This document shows, in pieces, positions 1 through 7,964 of a stretch of 64,000 nucleotides of DNA; positions within the stretch are counted from its first letter, which is position 1; each line of letters opens with the position of its first letter. This DNA comes from Planctomycetia bacterium. Its GTDB lineage: Bacteria > Planctomycetota > Phycisphaerae > Phycisphaerales > SM1A02. The stretch spans positions 1 to 64,000 of the forward strand of contig SXOD01000052.1 in the NCBI GenBank assembly GCA_005776885.1, in the 5' to 3' direction. The notes beneath the pieces were generated by a model, which ran no database searches, was not told where the DNA came from, and was given only the letters and a program-made list of their open reading frames with translations. The position numbers and the translations under genes were made by a program.

Positions 1-601
1 TCTTGGTGCGGCGGGAGAGGACTTGCATGCAGCGTCGGATCTCTTCGTCGCGGCCGACGACGGGGTCCAGCTTGCCGCTCGCGGCGCGCTCGGTGAGGTC
101 GATGGCGTACTTCTTGAGGGCCTCGAAGGAACTCTCGGCGTTGGGATCCTGCACGCTGGACACGCCGGACGACTTGCGAATCTCCTGGACCGCGCGCTTC
201 ACTTTCGCCGCGTCCACGCCAAGCGTGGAGAGCACTTCCTTGGCCTGCGATCGAACCTCCGCCAGCGCCATGAGCAGGTGCTCGCTGGAGACATAGGCGT
301 CCTTCATGGCCGCGGCATCGCGCTCAGCCTGGCCGAAGACCTCGATGAGTTCGCGAGACGGGTTGGGCGTCCCGGCGTTCACGGTCGGCTGGCGCTTGGC
401 CTCGGCTTGCGCCAGGGTGCGCGCGCGTGCGGCGTCCACGCCGATCTTGGCCAGCGTGGCGGCGGCGGGGGAGTTGGCCTCCGCCAGGAGCGCGCAGAGC
501 AGGTGCAGCGGCGTGATCTCGGAGTGGCGATCGCGCGCGGCAGCGGACTGCGCGTCCGTGATGGCCTGCTGGGCGACGGTCGTGAACTTGTCGAATCTCA
601 T
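1..601 (-). CDS. clpB: ATP-dependent chaperone ClpB, N-terminal part (runs off window start)
   Basis: The minus strand from the ATG at 601 reads MRFDKFTTVAQQAITDAQ and then a double Clp_N repeat with HSEITPLHLLCALL (about residues 30-43) and a second copy around SSEHLLMALAEV. This is followed by YAIDLTERAASGKLDPVVGRD and EEIRRCMQVLSRRTK, the lead-in to the first AAA+ module just before its Walker A. About 200 residues are present; the family is about 860. ClpB is a cytosolic hexameric disaggregase working with DnaK. ClpA and ClpC share the Clp_N fold, but the FDKFTTVAQQAI start and the RxxRCMQVLSRRTK stretch favour ClpB. A GGAGG lies about 12 nt before the ATG. No CIRCE-like operator was seen upstream. 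Confidence 0.9.
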   Translation of the reverse strand, partial: MRFDKFTTVAQQAITDAQSAAARDRHSEITPLHLLCALLAEANSPAAATLAKIGVDAARARTLAQAEAKRQPTVNAGTPNPSRELIEVFGQAERDAAAMKDAYVSSEHLLMALAEVRSQAKEVLSTLGVDAAKVKRAVQEIRKSSGVSSVQDPNAESSFEALKKYAIDLTERAASGKLDPVVGRDEEIRRCMQVLSRRTK

Positions 602-738
602 GGTGGGTGAATACCTCCGGGACTGAGGATGGTGGTCAGCCCGGTGTGTCGAGCCTAAGTGCAAACCGCGTGCCAGACAGCGGTTCTGGAGGGGGGGCGG
701 GGGGGCGCTTCGGAGCGCGATTCCGGGTGCGTTTCCGG

Positions 739-864
739 GCGCGTTTGATCGCGGAATGTGCTTTGGTGCTGGGAGCGCGTTCGATCGCGGGATGTGCTTT
801 GGTGCTGGGAGCGCGTTCGATCGCGGGATATGCTTTGGTGCTGGGAGCGCGTTCGATCGCAAAA
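739..864. repeat. 36-bp direct tandem repeat, three copies
   Basis: A 36-bp unit containing TGCTTTGGTGCTGGGAGCGC followed by GTTCGATCGCGG is repeated head to tail with starts near 757, 793 and 829. Copies differ by one or two bases. A partial copy (GTTTGATCGCGGAA) precedes the first. There are no spacers, so it is not a CRISPR array. The period is a multiple of three and all copies are open in more than one frame, but codon statistics and the absence of a start or RBS argue against a gene. Confidence 0.85.
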
Positions 865-868
865 TGCG

Positions 869-920
869 CTTGAAATGGGAACCCTTGATGGGTTTTCCCC
901 TCGTTTCTTCCCATTTCAAG
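869..920. terminator. Hairpin with perfect 13-bp arms, possible terminator
   Basis: CTTGAAATGGGAA (869-881) is the exact reverse complement of TTCCCATTTCAAG (908-920). A nested alternative hairpin, AACCC/GGGTT followed by TTTT, lies at 880-896. It lies in the 459-bp gene-free stretch 602-1060, downstream of the BtuF-like gene, which also reads on the minus strand, and upstream of clpB. A transcription-terminating or mRNA-stabilising role is inferred. The rest of 602-1060 is G-runs, the 36-bp repeats and a CTGGCG microsatellite near 985-1005; no gene was seen. Confidence 0.4.
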
Positions 921-1060
921 GCGATTTTCGTGATTGAACGGTTCGTGTGCTGCCCGCCGGCGGCCACGGCGATCCCGCTTCCCCTGGCGCTGGCGCTGGC
1001 GCTGTAAGGATCTCGATGGCTCTCAGGCCACAAGAACTGGTTGGCTTGGCCCGCACCCCC

Positions 1061-2041
1061 TCACCCCCGCAGCCAGCGAGCCAGCCATTCGACCAGATCC
1101 ACCAACCTCGGCCCCGGGCGGCTGAACGAGGACGTTCCATCCAGCAAGACGACGGGGTTCGATGTCCAGTGGGTCGATTCACCCTGGGCCCGCGGTGTCG
1201 GCGGTGCCCGCGGTATCGGCGGTGTCGGCGGTATCGCCGGTGTCGCCGCCGCAGCCCCGCCGCACGGCAGCCCTCGCCACCACGCCTCGCCCCTCAGCCG
1301 CGTCACTTCCGGCATCGCCCGCTCCACCATCATTCCGCAGGGGGCGAGGAGCACGGCATCAGGCTTGGCGGCGGCGATCTCTTCTGGCGTAAACGCCCGG
1401 CTGGGCTTCCCGGGCTCGCCCAAGACCGGGCGGCCGCCGCATCGCTCGATCAACTCCGGCGTCCAGTGCGCCGCGACGAACAATGGGTCGAGCCACTCCA
1501 GCACCAACACGCGCGGACCATCGACGAACGGGGTCACGGAGTCGAACGCCGTCCAGAGTCGGTCGCGCAACCGCGCCGTCGCGTCGCGCGCGGGGGCCTC
1601 TCGACCGACGGCCTCACCCACGCGAAGGCAATCGTCCAGCACATCCCAGATGGACTTGGGGTTGAGGCTGACCACGCGAGGTCGCGGGTTGCACCTCGCG
1701 GCCACGCGTTGCACGGTCTCAAGGTGCACGCTGCAGACATCGCACAGGTCCTGCGTGAGGATGACATCTGGGCGAAGCGCGATGAGCGCGTCCGCATCCA
1801 GCTCGTAGAGATCACGACCCAACTCCTTGACGCGCGCGTCGATGGAGCTGGCGTCGATGTCGCCGGAATCGGCGATGGCTGCGTGAGTCGCCCTCGCCAT
1901 CCGTGGCCTCGTGAGCGCCGGCACCATCGCCACCACTTTCGACGGCCAGTCGCAGTCGCAACTGCGGCCCACCAAGCGGTCGCTCGCCCCGATGGCCACC
2001 ATCGTTTCAGTTGCGGAGGGGAGGAGGCTGACGACTCGCAT
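1061..2041 (-). CDS. BtuF/TroA-like cobalamin-type substrate-binding domain protein
   Basis: About 326 residues, starting MRVVSLLPSATETMVAIGA, the classic N-terminus of the helical-backbone periplasmic-binding fold of BtuF-type proteins; the start skips five residues of an upstream in-frame ATG. It continues with LVGRSCDCDWP, ALRPDVILTQDLCDVC, and LLAPCGM near the end. There is no signal peptide, as in the cytosolic 'cobalamin-binding protein' subfamily. A Pro/Ala-rich insertion (about residues 265-295, built from a 9-bp DNA repeat) interrupts the C-terminal part. No transporter genes are adjacent, so the ligand (B12 or another chelate) is unproven. tRNA-Gln lies immediately upstream on the same strand. 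Confidence 0.75.
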   Translation of the reverse strand: MRVVSLLPSATETMVAIGASDRLVGRSCDCDWPSKVVAMVPALTRPRMARATHAAIADSGDIDASSIDARVKELGRDLYELDADALIALRPDVILTQDLCDVCSVHLETVQRVAARCNPRPRVVSLNPKSIWDVLDDCLRVGEAVGREAPARDATARLRDRLWTAFDSVTPFVDGPRVLVLEWLDPLFVAAHWTPELIERCGGRPVLGEPGKPSRAFTPEEIAAAKPDAVLLAPCGMMVERAMPEVTRLRGEAWWRGLPCGGAAAATPAIPPTPPIPRAPPTPRAQGESTHWTSNPVVLLDGTSSFSRPGPRLVDLVEWLARWLRG

Positions 2042-2062
2042 GAGTGTGGGCCTCAACTCGAA

Positions 2063-2133
2063 CTGGGGATCCTAGATTCGAACTAGGACAAACTGAGTCA
2101 GAGTCAGTTGTGCTACCGTTACACCAATCCCCA
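2063..2133 (-). tRNA. tRNA-Gln (anticodon CUG)
   Basis: On the minus strand the 7-bp acceptor stem TGGGGAT/ATCCCCA closes a cloverleaf with anticodon stem ACTGA/TCAGT and loop CTCTGAC, giving anticodon CUG. The T arm has GTTCGAATC. No CCA is encoded. About 71 nt. Confidence 0.93.
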
Positions 2134-2144
2134 TTGGGCTGACT

Positions 2145-2173
2145 ATTGTAGTCGGGGTCGACCGCCGTGCCAA
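2145..2173 (-). promoter_or_regulatory. Sigma70-type promoter of tRNA-Gln
   Basis: On the minus strand TTGGCA (plus positions 2168-2173) and TACAAT (2145-2150) are separated by 17 bp, and the -10 box ends 11 nt upstream of the tRNA 5' end. This is a near-consensus housekeeping promoter. It overlaps the GTG at 2167 of the divergent lipoprotein frame, which supports the ATG at 2182 as that gene's start. Confidence 0.6.
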
Positions 2174-2181
2174 GCCCTGCC

Positions 2182-3327
2182 ATGATCCTTCGCCTCCAAG
2201 ACATCGTCGCCAATGGAGCCATTGGCGCGGCTGCTGCATTCGTCCTTGTCGCTGCGGGCTGCGTCTACAAGCCGGTCCCCGTCGTGGTGATCGACCACTC
2301 CACCGGAGCGCCGATCGCGGAGGCGCGAGTGGGTTCCGATGCGGTCCACCTGTTTTCGATCTTGCCGGATGCCTGGAATCCGGCGCTGACGGATGTCGAT
2401 GGCCACACGCTCCTAGAGCTGCGGAGCAAGCGATCGCTCGTGGCCATCCTCCGCGATGGCTATGAGCCGATGACGTTTGTCGTGGTTCCCGGCGGCACGG
2501 CGCCGCGCGAGAGGCCACCACTTGCCCTGGAAGGAAGCAAGCCGATCGAGCGCAGTGAAGTGGCCGGCGCCGTGGTGGACTTCGACGCGCTCTCCGAAAG
2601 GGCGCAGTTGCTCATCCCGCTCACGCTCTGCCGCCGCGAGGCCATCAGCATGCAGGTAGTCGACGCACACGGCGACCCGGTGCCCGGCGCAGAAGTCCTC
2701 GCGAGCAGCTTCCTCTACCTGCCGGCGTTCGGGTTGGAGCCTGAGTGGGGTCGATTGCCGCTGGAAGTGTGCCACACCGATGAGTCGGGCCACGCCACCA
2801 TCCACTGGACGAGCGGGTTCGAGAATCGCGCGTGCGTTCGTGCGCCGGGACGCCAGAGCCTTTGCTTGCGCGTGGACGACCCGCGTCGGGAAGGGGCGAC
2901 GGCAGCGGAGCGAGTCACGCTTGACCAGCTCGTGAGTCGCCGCGTGCGATTTCGCGTCGTGGAGCCGCCGAAGGCCAAGGGAACGCCAGGCACGCCGATC
3001 AGCGGCGCGGTGCTCGCTGCGGGCGAGGCGCGTGACGGGCTTCCCCCCGACCCCAATGCATTCTCGATCACCACGGATGCCCAGGGCCTCACTCCCGAAG
3101 TGCTGCTGCCGGGCCCGGCCCCGCTGATGATTCGAGTCTCGAAGGAGGGGTATGGGGTCGCGCAGCTCAGCCCGACCGTGCTCACGTACACCGACGGCGA
3201 CACGATCGACGTTTGGCTCCCCAAGGGAAAGGCTGGGCTCGGCGGCATGGTTCGCGGGGTGCGGCGCGCGACGAAGGGTGGGCGCCAGTCCGTCGGCGTC
3301 ACGGTCGGCATCGGCGGGGGCGCCTGA
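2182..3327 (+). CDS. Putative lipoprotein with carboxypeptidase-regulatory-like (beta-sandwich) repeats
   Basis: About 381 residues. The N-terminus has a hydrophobic stretch GAIGAAAAFVLVAAGC with a lipobox LVAAGC, so export and lipidation are likely. The body contains several segments of the type VVDAHGDPVPGAEVLAS ... TDESGHATIHW and GTPISGAVLAAGEARDG ... TDAQGLTPEVLLPGP, resembling CarboxypepD_reg/Ig-like folds. It has no catalytic motifs. The start at 2182 is chosen over GTG 2167 because the latter overlaps the tRNA-Gln promoter. Its TGA overlaps the apaG ATG (TGATG), suggesting co-translation. Function unknown; an envelope or structural role is only inferred. Confidence 0.7.
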   Translation: MILRLQDIVANGAIGAAAAFVLVAAGCVYKPVPVVVIDHSTGAPIAEARVGSDAVHLFSILPDAWNPALTDVDGHTLLELRSKRSLVAILRDGYEPMTFVVVPGGTAPRERPPLALEGSKPIERSEVAGAVVDFDALSERAQLLIPLTLCRREAISMQVVDAHGDPVPGAEVLASSFLYLPAFGLEPEWGRLPLEVCHTDESGHATIHWTSGFENRACVRAPGRQSLCLRVDDPRREGATAAERVTLDQLVSRRVRFRVVEPPKAKGTPGTPISGAVLAAGEARDGLPPDPNAFSITTDAQGLTPEVLLPGPAPLMIRVSKEGYGVAQLSPTVLTYTDGDTIDVWLPKGKAGLGGMVRGVRRATKGGRQSVGVTVGIGGGA

Positions 3328-3734
3328 TGTCGCACGTGGGCCCCACGATGGCGCGCGGCAGCGACTGCACCACCGAAGGCATCCGCGTGGAGGCGCTGCC
3401 GCAGTTCCTGCCCACCTACTCGGACTCCGACGCGGGACGGTTCGTGTTTGGGTACCGAGTCCGGATCACGAATGGGAGCGGCACTCGCGTCCGAGTGACG
3501 AGGCGCTACTGGAGAATCGTCGACGCCGATGGCGAGCCGCACGTGGTGGACCAGCCGGGCGTGGTCGGGCAAACGCCGTTCCTCGAGCCGGGAACCTCGT
3601 TCGAGTACGCCAGCTACTGCCCGCTTCCCACGGAGTGGGGAACGATGGAGGGGCACTACGTCGTCGAGCGTGATGGAGCGGCGCCGATTGAGGCCGCCAT
3701 CGGTCGATTCTTCCTCGTGCGGACCGATCCGTAG
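3327..3734 (+). CDS. apaG: ApaG family protein
   Basis: 135 residues with the single ApaG beta-sandwich domain: TEGIRVEALPQFLPTYSD, FGYRVRITNGSGTRVRVTRRYW, GEPHVVDQPGVVGQTPFLEPG, FEYASYCPLPTEWGTMEGHY. Length and motifs match ApaG (about 125-130 aa), a protein annotated as affecting Co2+/Mg2+ efflux whose biochemical role is unsettled. The start at 3327 overlaps the TGA of the preceding lipoprotein gene; longer in-frame extensions upstream are out-of-frame shadow of that gene. Confidence 0.9.
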   Translation: MSHVGPTMARGSDCTTEGIRVEALPQFLPTYSDSDAGRFVFGYRVRITNGSGTRVRVTRRYWRIVDADGEPHVVDQPGVVGQTPFLEPGTSFEYASYCPLPTEWGTMEGHYVVERDGAAPIEAAIGRFFLVRTDP

Positions 3735-3776
3735 GGGAAGGGGAGTGCCACGTCGCGGTACGATGATCGATCCACC

Positions 3777-4859
3777 ATGGCACACCGCGCCGACACGCTC
3801 TCGAAGCCCCTGACCGTCGCGGTCGTTGGCGCCACCGGCGCGGTGGGCAAGGAAATGCTCGCTGTGCTGGCGGATCGATCGTTTCCGGTCGGCACGTTGC
3901 GGCCGATGGCGAGCGGCCGCAGCGCGGGGCAGCCCGTGGAGTGCGGTGGCCGGTCGTGGACGATTGAGGCCTTGCCCGAATCGTCGGCGATCGGCGCCGA
4001 GACCTTCGCGGGATGCGATGTCGTTCTCCTCGCGGTCAGCAAGGAGTTGGCGATGGCCGTGGCTCCCGCCGCGGTGGCCGCGGGCGCGGTGGTCGTGGAC
4101 AACTCCAGCGCGTTTCGGATGGATCCATCGACGCCGCTCGTCGTCCCGGAGGTGAATCCCGAGGCGCTGGAGCCGTGCCGGGCGGCACGTGCGTGCGGCG
4201 AAGGCTGCCTGGTCGCCAACCCCAACTGCTCCACCATCCTGGCGCTGGTCGCCGTCACGCCGATCCACCGGCTGGCGCGGGTGACGCGCATGGTGGTGGC
4301 CACCTACCAGGCCGCGAGCGGTGCCGGGATGGAGGCGATGCGAGAACTGGAGTCACAGGCGCGATCGTTCGCGCAGGGAGACGGCCACGAAGCGTGGGAC
4401 ACCAGGCACTTTGGTCGACCCTACCTCTTCAACGTCTTCAGCCACGACAGCGCGGTGGGGCGCGATGGCATGAATGAAGAGGAACGGAAGCTGGTCCTGG
4501 AGACCAGGCGGATTTGGGCGGACGAGAGCGTTGGCGTCTCGGCCACCTGCGTCCGCGTGCCGGTGTTGCGTGCGCACAGCGAGGCGATCAACCTCACGCT
4601 GGAGCGGTCGTGCACGCTGGAAGAGGTGCGTGCCGCGCTTGCGTCAGCGCCCGGCGTGCGAGTGGTGGACGATCCCGCGCGGAATCAGTTTCCCGAGCCG
4701 AGACTGGCGAGTGGTCGTGACGAGACGCTGGTGGGACGAATCCGGATGGATGCGAGCCAGCCCGAGGGTCGCGGCGTGAGTCTCTTCATCGCCGGCGACC
4801 AGCTGCGCAAGGGTGCGGCGCTCAACGCGGAGCAGATCGCGGAGTGGGTGATTCGGTAG
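3777..4859 (+). CDS. asd: Aspartate-semialdehyde dehydrogenase
   Basis: 360 residues. An N-terminal Rossmann motif VAVVGATGAVGKEML binds NADP. LLAVSKELA is followed by VVDNSSAFRMD and the catalytic cysteine in NPNCST (about residue 145). The C-terminal catalytic domain has YQAASGAGMEAM and a histidine/arginine region (VPVLRAHSEAINL). It converts aspartyl-4-phosphate to aspartate semialdehyde, the branch point to lysine/diaminopimelate, methionine and threonine, in the cytosol. Length is normal. It stands alone between apaG and the convergent trpC. Confidence 0.95.
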   Translation: MAHRADTLSKPLTVAVVGATGAVGKEMLAVLADRSFPVGTLRPMASGRSAGQPVECGGRSWTIEALPESSAIGAETFAGCDVVLLAVSKELAMAVAPAAVAAGAVVVDNSSAFRMDPSTPLVVPEVNPEALEPCRAARACGEGCLVANPNCSTILALVAVTPIHRLARVTRMVVATYQAASGAGMEAMRELESQARSFAQGDGHEAWDTRHFGRPYLFNVFSHDSAVGRDGMNEEERKLVLETRRIWADESVGVSATCVRVPVLRAHSEAINLTLERSCTLEEVRAALASAPGVRVVDDPARNQFPEPRLASGRDETLVGRIRMDASQPEGRGVSLFIAGDQLRKGAALNAEQIAEWVIR

Positions 4860-4871
4860 CGGCGGGCGCGA

Positions 4872-5702
4872 TCACGCCGGCCGCTCGCCGTTCTCCCCGT
4901 GCAGCAATGCGTGCAGCGCCTCCCCGGGGTCGGGCTGCCTGCAGAGTGACTCGCCAACGAGTGCGATGTTGATGCCGTGGGCCTGCAGCCGCTGCAGGTC
5001 GGCGTTGGTGGCGATCCCGCTTTCGGCCACGACGATCGTCGTGTCGTCCAGCGTCTCGGCCATCCGCATGCAGTGCGTGAGGTCGGACTTCATGGTCCGG
5101 AGGTTTCGATTGTTGATGCCCAGCAGCGAGTACCCCGCGTGGGGGAATCCGATGTGCGGATGGACTCGGTAGAGGTTCTCGATGTCGTGCACTTCCACCA
5201 GGACGGTCATGCCCAGCTCGACCGCCAGAATCTGGAGATCGACGATCTCGGCCTCGGTCAGGCACTCGGCGATCAGGAGGATGGCGTCGGCGCCGGCCGC
5301 GCGCGACTCCCACACCTGGTACGGGTCGATGATGAAGTCCTTGCGAAGGACCGGTAGCGGCACCGCGTCGCGGATGGCGTGGATGTACTCCAACCGCCCG
5401 CCAAATCCCTCTTCGTCGGTCAGGCACGAGATCGCGGCGGCGCCATTGGCGTGGTAGCCGCGAGCAATGGCGACCGGGTCAAAGTCGTGTCGAATGATCC
5501 CCGCGGAGGGGCTCTTGCGCTTCACCTCGGCGATGACGCGCGTGGTCTTCTTGTTGCCGTGGTCCACCACCGCCTGGAAGAAGTTGCGGGGTCGACCCAG
5601 CTCAGCGATGCGCTCGTGCAGCACGGCCATCGGCGTCAGGCGCTGCGCGGCCGCCACTTCAGTCCGCTTGCGTCGGACGATCTCTCGCAGGACATCGGCC
5701 AT
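4872..5702 (-). CDS. trpC: Indole-3-glycerol-phosphate synthase
   Basis: 276 residues, beginning MADVLREIVRRKRTEVAAAQ at the ATG at 5702. TIM-barrel motifs are intact: VIAEVKRKSPSAGIIR (phosphate and catalytic Lys), VLRKDFIIDPYQVWESRAAGAD, LLGINNRNL, VAESGI and ALVGESL. It closes the indole ring in tryptophan biosynthesis. No other trp biosynthetic gene is adjacent, but trpS lies about 1 kb away on the other strand. A longer in-frame extension to 6797 is the antisense of the CPBP gene and is not credible. Confidence 0.95.
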   Translation of the reverse strand: MADVLREIVRRKRTEVAAAQRLTPMAVLHERIAELGRPRNFFQAVVDHGNKKTTRVIAEVKRKSPSAGIIRHDFDPVAIARGYHANGAAAISCLTDEEGFGGRLEYIHAIRDAVPLPVLRKDFIIDPYQVWESRAAGADAILLIAECLTEAEIVDLQILAVELGMTVLVEVHDIENLYRVHPHIGFPHAGYSLLGINNRNLRTMKSDLTHCMRMAETLDDTTIVVAESGIATNADLQRLQAHGINIALVGESLCRQPDPGEALHALLHGENGERPA

Positions 5703-5775
5703 CGAAGGGGCGGAGGCTACCCCGTTGGGCGCGCGCGATTGGGGGGGCGGAGTTGGCCAGGTTGGGCGCGCGCGA

Positions 5776-5825
5776 TTGGATTGATCGGAATCGACCAAAA
5801 AAACGTCGAATCCGATCAGCCCAAC
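5776..5825. repeat. Palindromic element Pal-1 (A-loop orientation)
   Basis: Imperfect palindrome of about 50 bp between the divergent trpC and CPBP genes. The arms TTGATCGGAATCGACC and GTCGAATCCGATCA enclose AAAAAAAC. It is flanked by TTGG and CCAA, which also pair. The minus strand is open through the element, reading LIGFDVFLVDSDQSN. Member of a family shared with copies at 22039, 25584, 28689, 28889, 33985 and 36021. Confidence 0.9.
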
Positions 5826-5870
5826 CGCGGCGCCGGGCGTGGCGGTGCAGACACAGTTAGAGTTCGCGCC

Positions 5871-6737
5871 GTGTCTGGCCCCGAGCCATGGTTCATCACC
5901 CACGCCGCGCTGGCCGCGGTGGCCATCGCCCTGCTCGCATGGCGGAAGCCCTGCCGAGCGTCGGGTTGGCCAGGCTTCGAGTGGCCTTTCTCCGCGCCGG
6001 TCGCTGCGGCGATTGCCATGGGGCTCATGCTGGCGCCGGCGGTTGGGCTGGGCGTGGTCGATGCCGTGGCGGCGGCGACTGGGTACGCGACAGCCTTGCA
6101 CATCGATGAGATGCGCATGGCGGCTGGGGTGAGCGCGCAGCTCATCGCGATCGCGTGCGTGTGGCGCTGGCGTGCGGCGCTGCTTGGCGCCGCTGGCGCC
6201 GCGCCTCGAACGCAACGACTCCGCGCCGATCGAGCGGTGCTCATGGGCGTGGCTGGCCTCCTTCTGGCATGGCCGATTCTCCAGTTGCTCGGTGCCCTGG
6301 CCGGGTGGGTGCAGCAGTACCTCACGGAGGCCCCTCCTCCCCCGGTGGGGCACGACGAGTTGGAGCGAATGATCGCTGGCTCCAAGGACGCATGGTTCGT
6401 CCTCTCTGCGGGATTGGCGATCGTCGCGGCGCCGCTTGCCGAGGAGTGCCTCTGGCGCGGGGCGTGTCAGCAGGCGGTGAAGTCCGCCGGTGTGCCCGCG
6501 GCGGGTGCGGTGTGGGTCACTGCGCTCTTGTTTGCGTTCACGCACTGGCCCGTTCTCTCGCCCGGGGCGGAAGCGGGCGGGCTGGTTGCCCTCACGGTGC
6601 TTGGCGTGGCGCTCGGGGTGCTGGCGGAGAAGAGCGGTGGGATCGTCGCGCCATTCGTGGCGCACGCGCTCTTCAACGCAGCCAATCTCGTGATGGCACT
6701 GATGCAGTCGCAGCCATCCGGCTCTCCGACTCCCTGA
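5871..6737 (+). CDS. CPBP-family intramembrane glutamic protease (CAAX-like)
   Basis: About 288 residues and six or more hydrophobic segments. The three ABI/CPBP motifs are present near the C-terminus: EECLWRG (EExxxR-like), FAFTHW and HALFN, supplying the glutamate and histidines of this membrane metallo-independent protease family (Rce1/MmpS-like). The start is GTG 5871, the first start in frame after palindrome Pal-1; the frame is open further upstream but that is trpC antisense. It is followed by trpS after 26 bp. Substrate unknown. Confidence 0.82.
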   Translation: MSGPEPWFITHAALAAVAIALLAWRKPCRASGWPGFEWPFSAPVAAAIAMGLMLAPAVGLGVVDAVAAATGYATALHIDEMRMAAGVSAQLIAIACVWRWRAALLGAAGAAPRTQRLRADRAVLMGVAGLLLAWPILQLLGALAGWVQQYLTEAPPPPVGHDELERMIAGSKDAWFVLSAGLAIVAAPLAEECLWRGACQQAVKSAGVPAAGAVWVTALLFAFTHWPVLSPGAEAGGLVALTVLGVALGVLAEKSGGIVAPFVAHALFNAANLVMALMQSQPSGSPTP

Positions 6738-6763
6738 TCGGCGAGCGTTAGACTCCGACGCCC

Positions 6764-7861
6764 ATGAGCGCGAGCGGCACTCCCATCGCCAACCCATCCA
6801 GCAGGCCCCGCATCCTGACCGGCGACACGCCCACGGGCAGCCTCCACCTTGGACACTGGATCGGCAGCGTGCGGCGCCGCGTCGAGATTCAATCGACCCA
6901 CGAGTGCTATTTCCTGCTGGCCAACATGCATGCGTTCACCACGCGCGTGGAAGAGTCGGCATCGATCCGCCGCGACACGATCGAGATCGTTCGGGATTAC
7001 CTCGCCATGGGGATCGATCCCGAGCAGTCGGCCATCACCCTCCAGAGCGAGGTGCCGGCGATCGCTGAGCTGACGTTCCTCTTCGCGATGCTCCTGCCGT
7101 TCAATCGCGTGATGCGCAATCCGACGCTCAAGACGGAAATCGAGCTCAAGGGGCTTGGCGACAAGTTTGCCTTCGGCTTCCCCCTCTACGCCGTGGGCCA
7201 GACCGCGGACATCCTGGCGTTCCGTGCGGTGAGCGTCCCCGTGGGCGAGGACCAGGTGCCGCACCTGGAGCTCACCCGCGAGGTGGCTCGACGCTTCAAC
7301 CAGGTCTTCTGCGGCGTGCCAACCGACATCGAGGATCACGAGCACGTGCAGCACGGCGGCGTCTTCCCCGTGCCGCTTGCCGATGTGGGCAAGGTGGGCC
7401 GCCTCATGGGGATCGACGGCAAGAACAAGATGTCCAAGAGCCTGGGCAACGCCATCATGATCGCGGACTCCGCCAAGGAGGTGCAGAAGAAGGTCAACAA
7501 GATCTTCACCGGCCGGCAAAGCCCGACGGAGCCCGGCGACACCAGCAATGCGCTCTTCCAGTTTGTCGAGTGCTTCATCACCGACCAGGCGCGCGTGGCG
7601 GAGCTCAAGGACAAGTACTCGCGCGGCGACAACATCGGCGACGGGCACATCAAGGCGGAGGTCGCGGAGGCGATCAACGCGCTGCTCGCCCCCATGCGCG
7701 AGCGGCGCGCGATGTACGAGGGGGAGGGCAGCGACGCGCGCATCATCGACATCATCATGGACGGCACCCGCCGCGCGAATCGACTCTGCGAAGAGACGCT
7801 GCTGATGGCCAAGCAGGCCGCGGGGCTCAGGTTCTGGCCGCGAGAGCTGCGGTTGGGGTAG
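6764..7861 (+). CDS. trpS: Tryptophanyl-tRNA synthetase
   Basis: 365 residues, class I synthetase. HIGH-equivalent motif TGSLHLGHW at about residue 27, KMSKS at about residue 220. GDTPTGSLHLGHWIGS, NMHAFTTR, and QTADILAFRAVSVPVGEDQVPHLELTREVARRFN are typical of bacterial TrpRS. It charges tRNA-Trp in the cytosol. Length is slightly above the usual 330-340, from the first 14 residues and the C-terminal tail. Spaced 26 bp behind the CPBP gene, possibly cotranscribed. Confidence 0.95.
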   Translation: MSASGTPIANPSSRPRILTGDTPTGSLHLGHWIGSVRRRVEIQSTHECYFLLANMHAFTTRVEESASIRRDTIEIVRDYLAMGIDPEQSAITLQSEVPAIAELTFLFAMLLPFNRVMRNPTLKTEIELKGLGDKFAFGFPLYAVGQTADILAFRAVSVPVGEDQVPHLELTREVARRFNQVFCGVPTDIEDHEHVQHGGVFPVPLADVGKVGRLMGIDGKNKMSKSLGNAIMIADSAKEVQKKVNKIFTGRQSPTEPGDTSNALFQFVECFITDQARVAELKDKYSRGDNIGDGHIKAEVAEAINALLAPMRERRAMYEGEGSDARIIDIIMDGTRRANRLCEETLLMAKQAAGLRFWPRELRLG

Positions 7862-7923
7862 GGGGTGGGGGCGGCCTGGCCACTGCGCCTCCCGGACGCT
7901 GCGCCTCTCGGACCTCTCGAACC

Positions 7924-7964
7924 CAGGCCAAATCCGGCCTCTCAGAGGCGCTATTTGGCCTGAG
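7924..7964. repeat. Palindrome copy A at the 3' end of the DUF559 gene
   Basis: A 41-bp hairpin with outer arms CAGGCCAAAT/ATTTGGCCTGAG and inner arms GCCTCT/AGAGGC. Its reverse complement matches copy B (9128-9168) at about 39 of 41 positions, so the two copies form inverted repeats flanking the nuclease gene. It supplies the last codons and TAG stop (CAG GCC AAA TAG) of that gene. The neighbouring flank TCGAACC is by contrast in direct orientation with copy B. Confidence 0.8.

Noticed and set aside
757-864. 36-bp repeats as a CRISPR array
   Set aside because: Copies are directly adjacent with no spacers and no cas genes are near; it is a simple tandem repeat.
947-2086. Plus-strand 379-residue frame
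   Set aside because: It is antisense to the BtuF-like gene and to tRNA-Gln, with Arg/His/Pro-rich composition and no family similarity.
2715-4268. 517-residue minus-strand frame opposite the lipoprotein, apaG and asd
   Set aside because: It spans several convincing plus-strand genes and has arginine-rich shadow composition.
5379-5870. N-terminal extension of the CPBP frame
   Set aside because: It is the antisense of trpC and crosses palindrome Pal-1; the credible start is GTG 5871.
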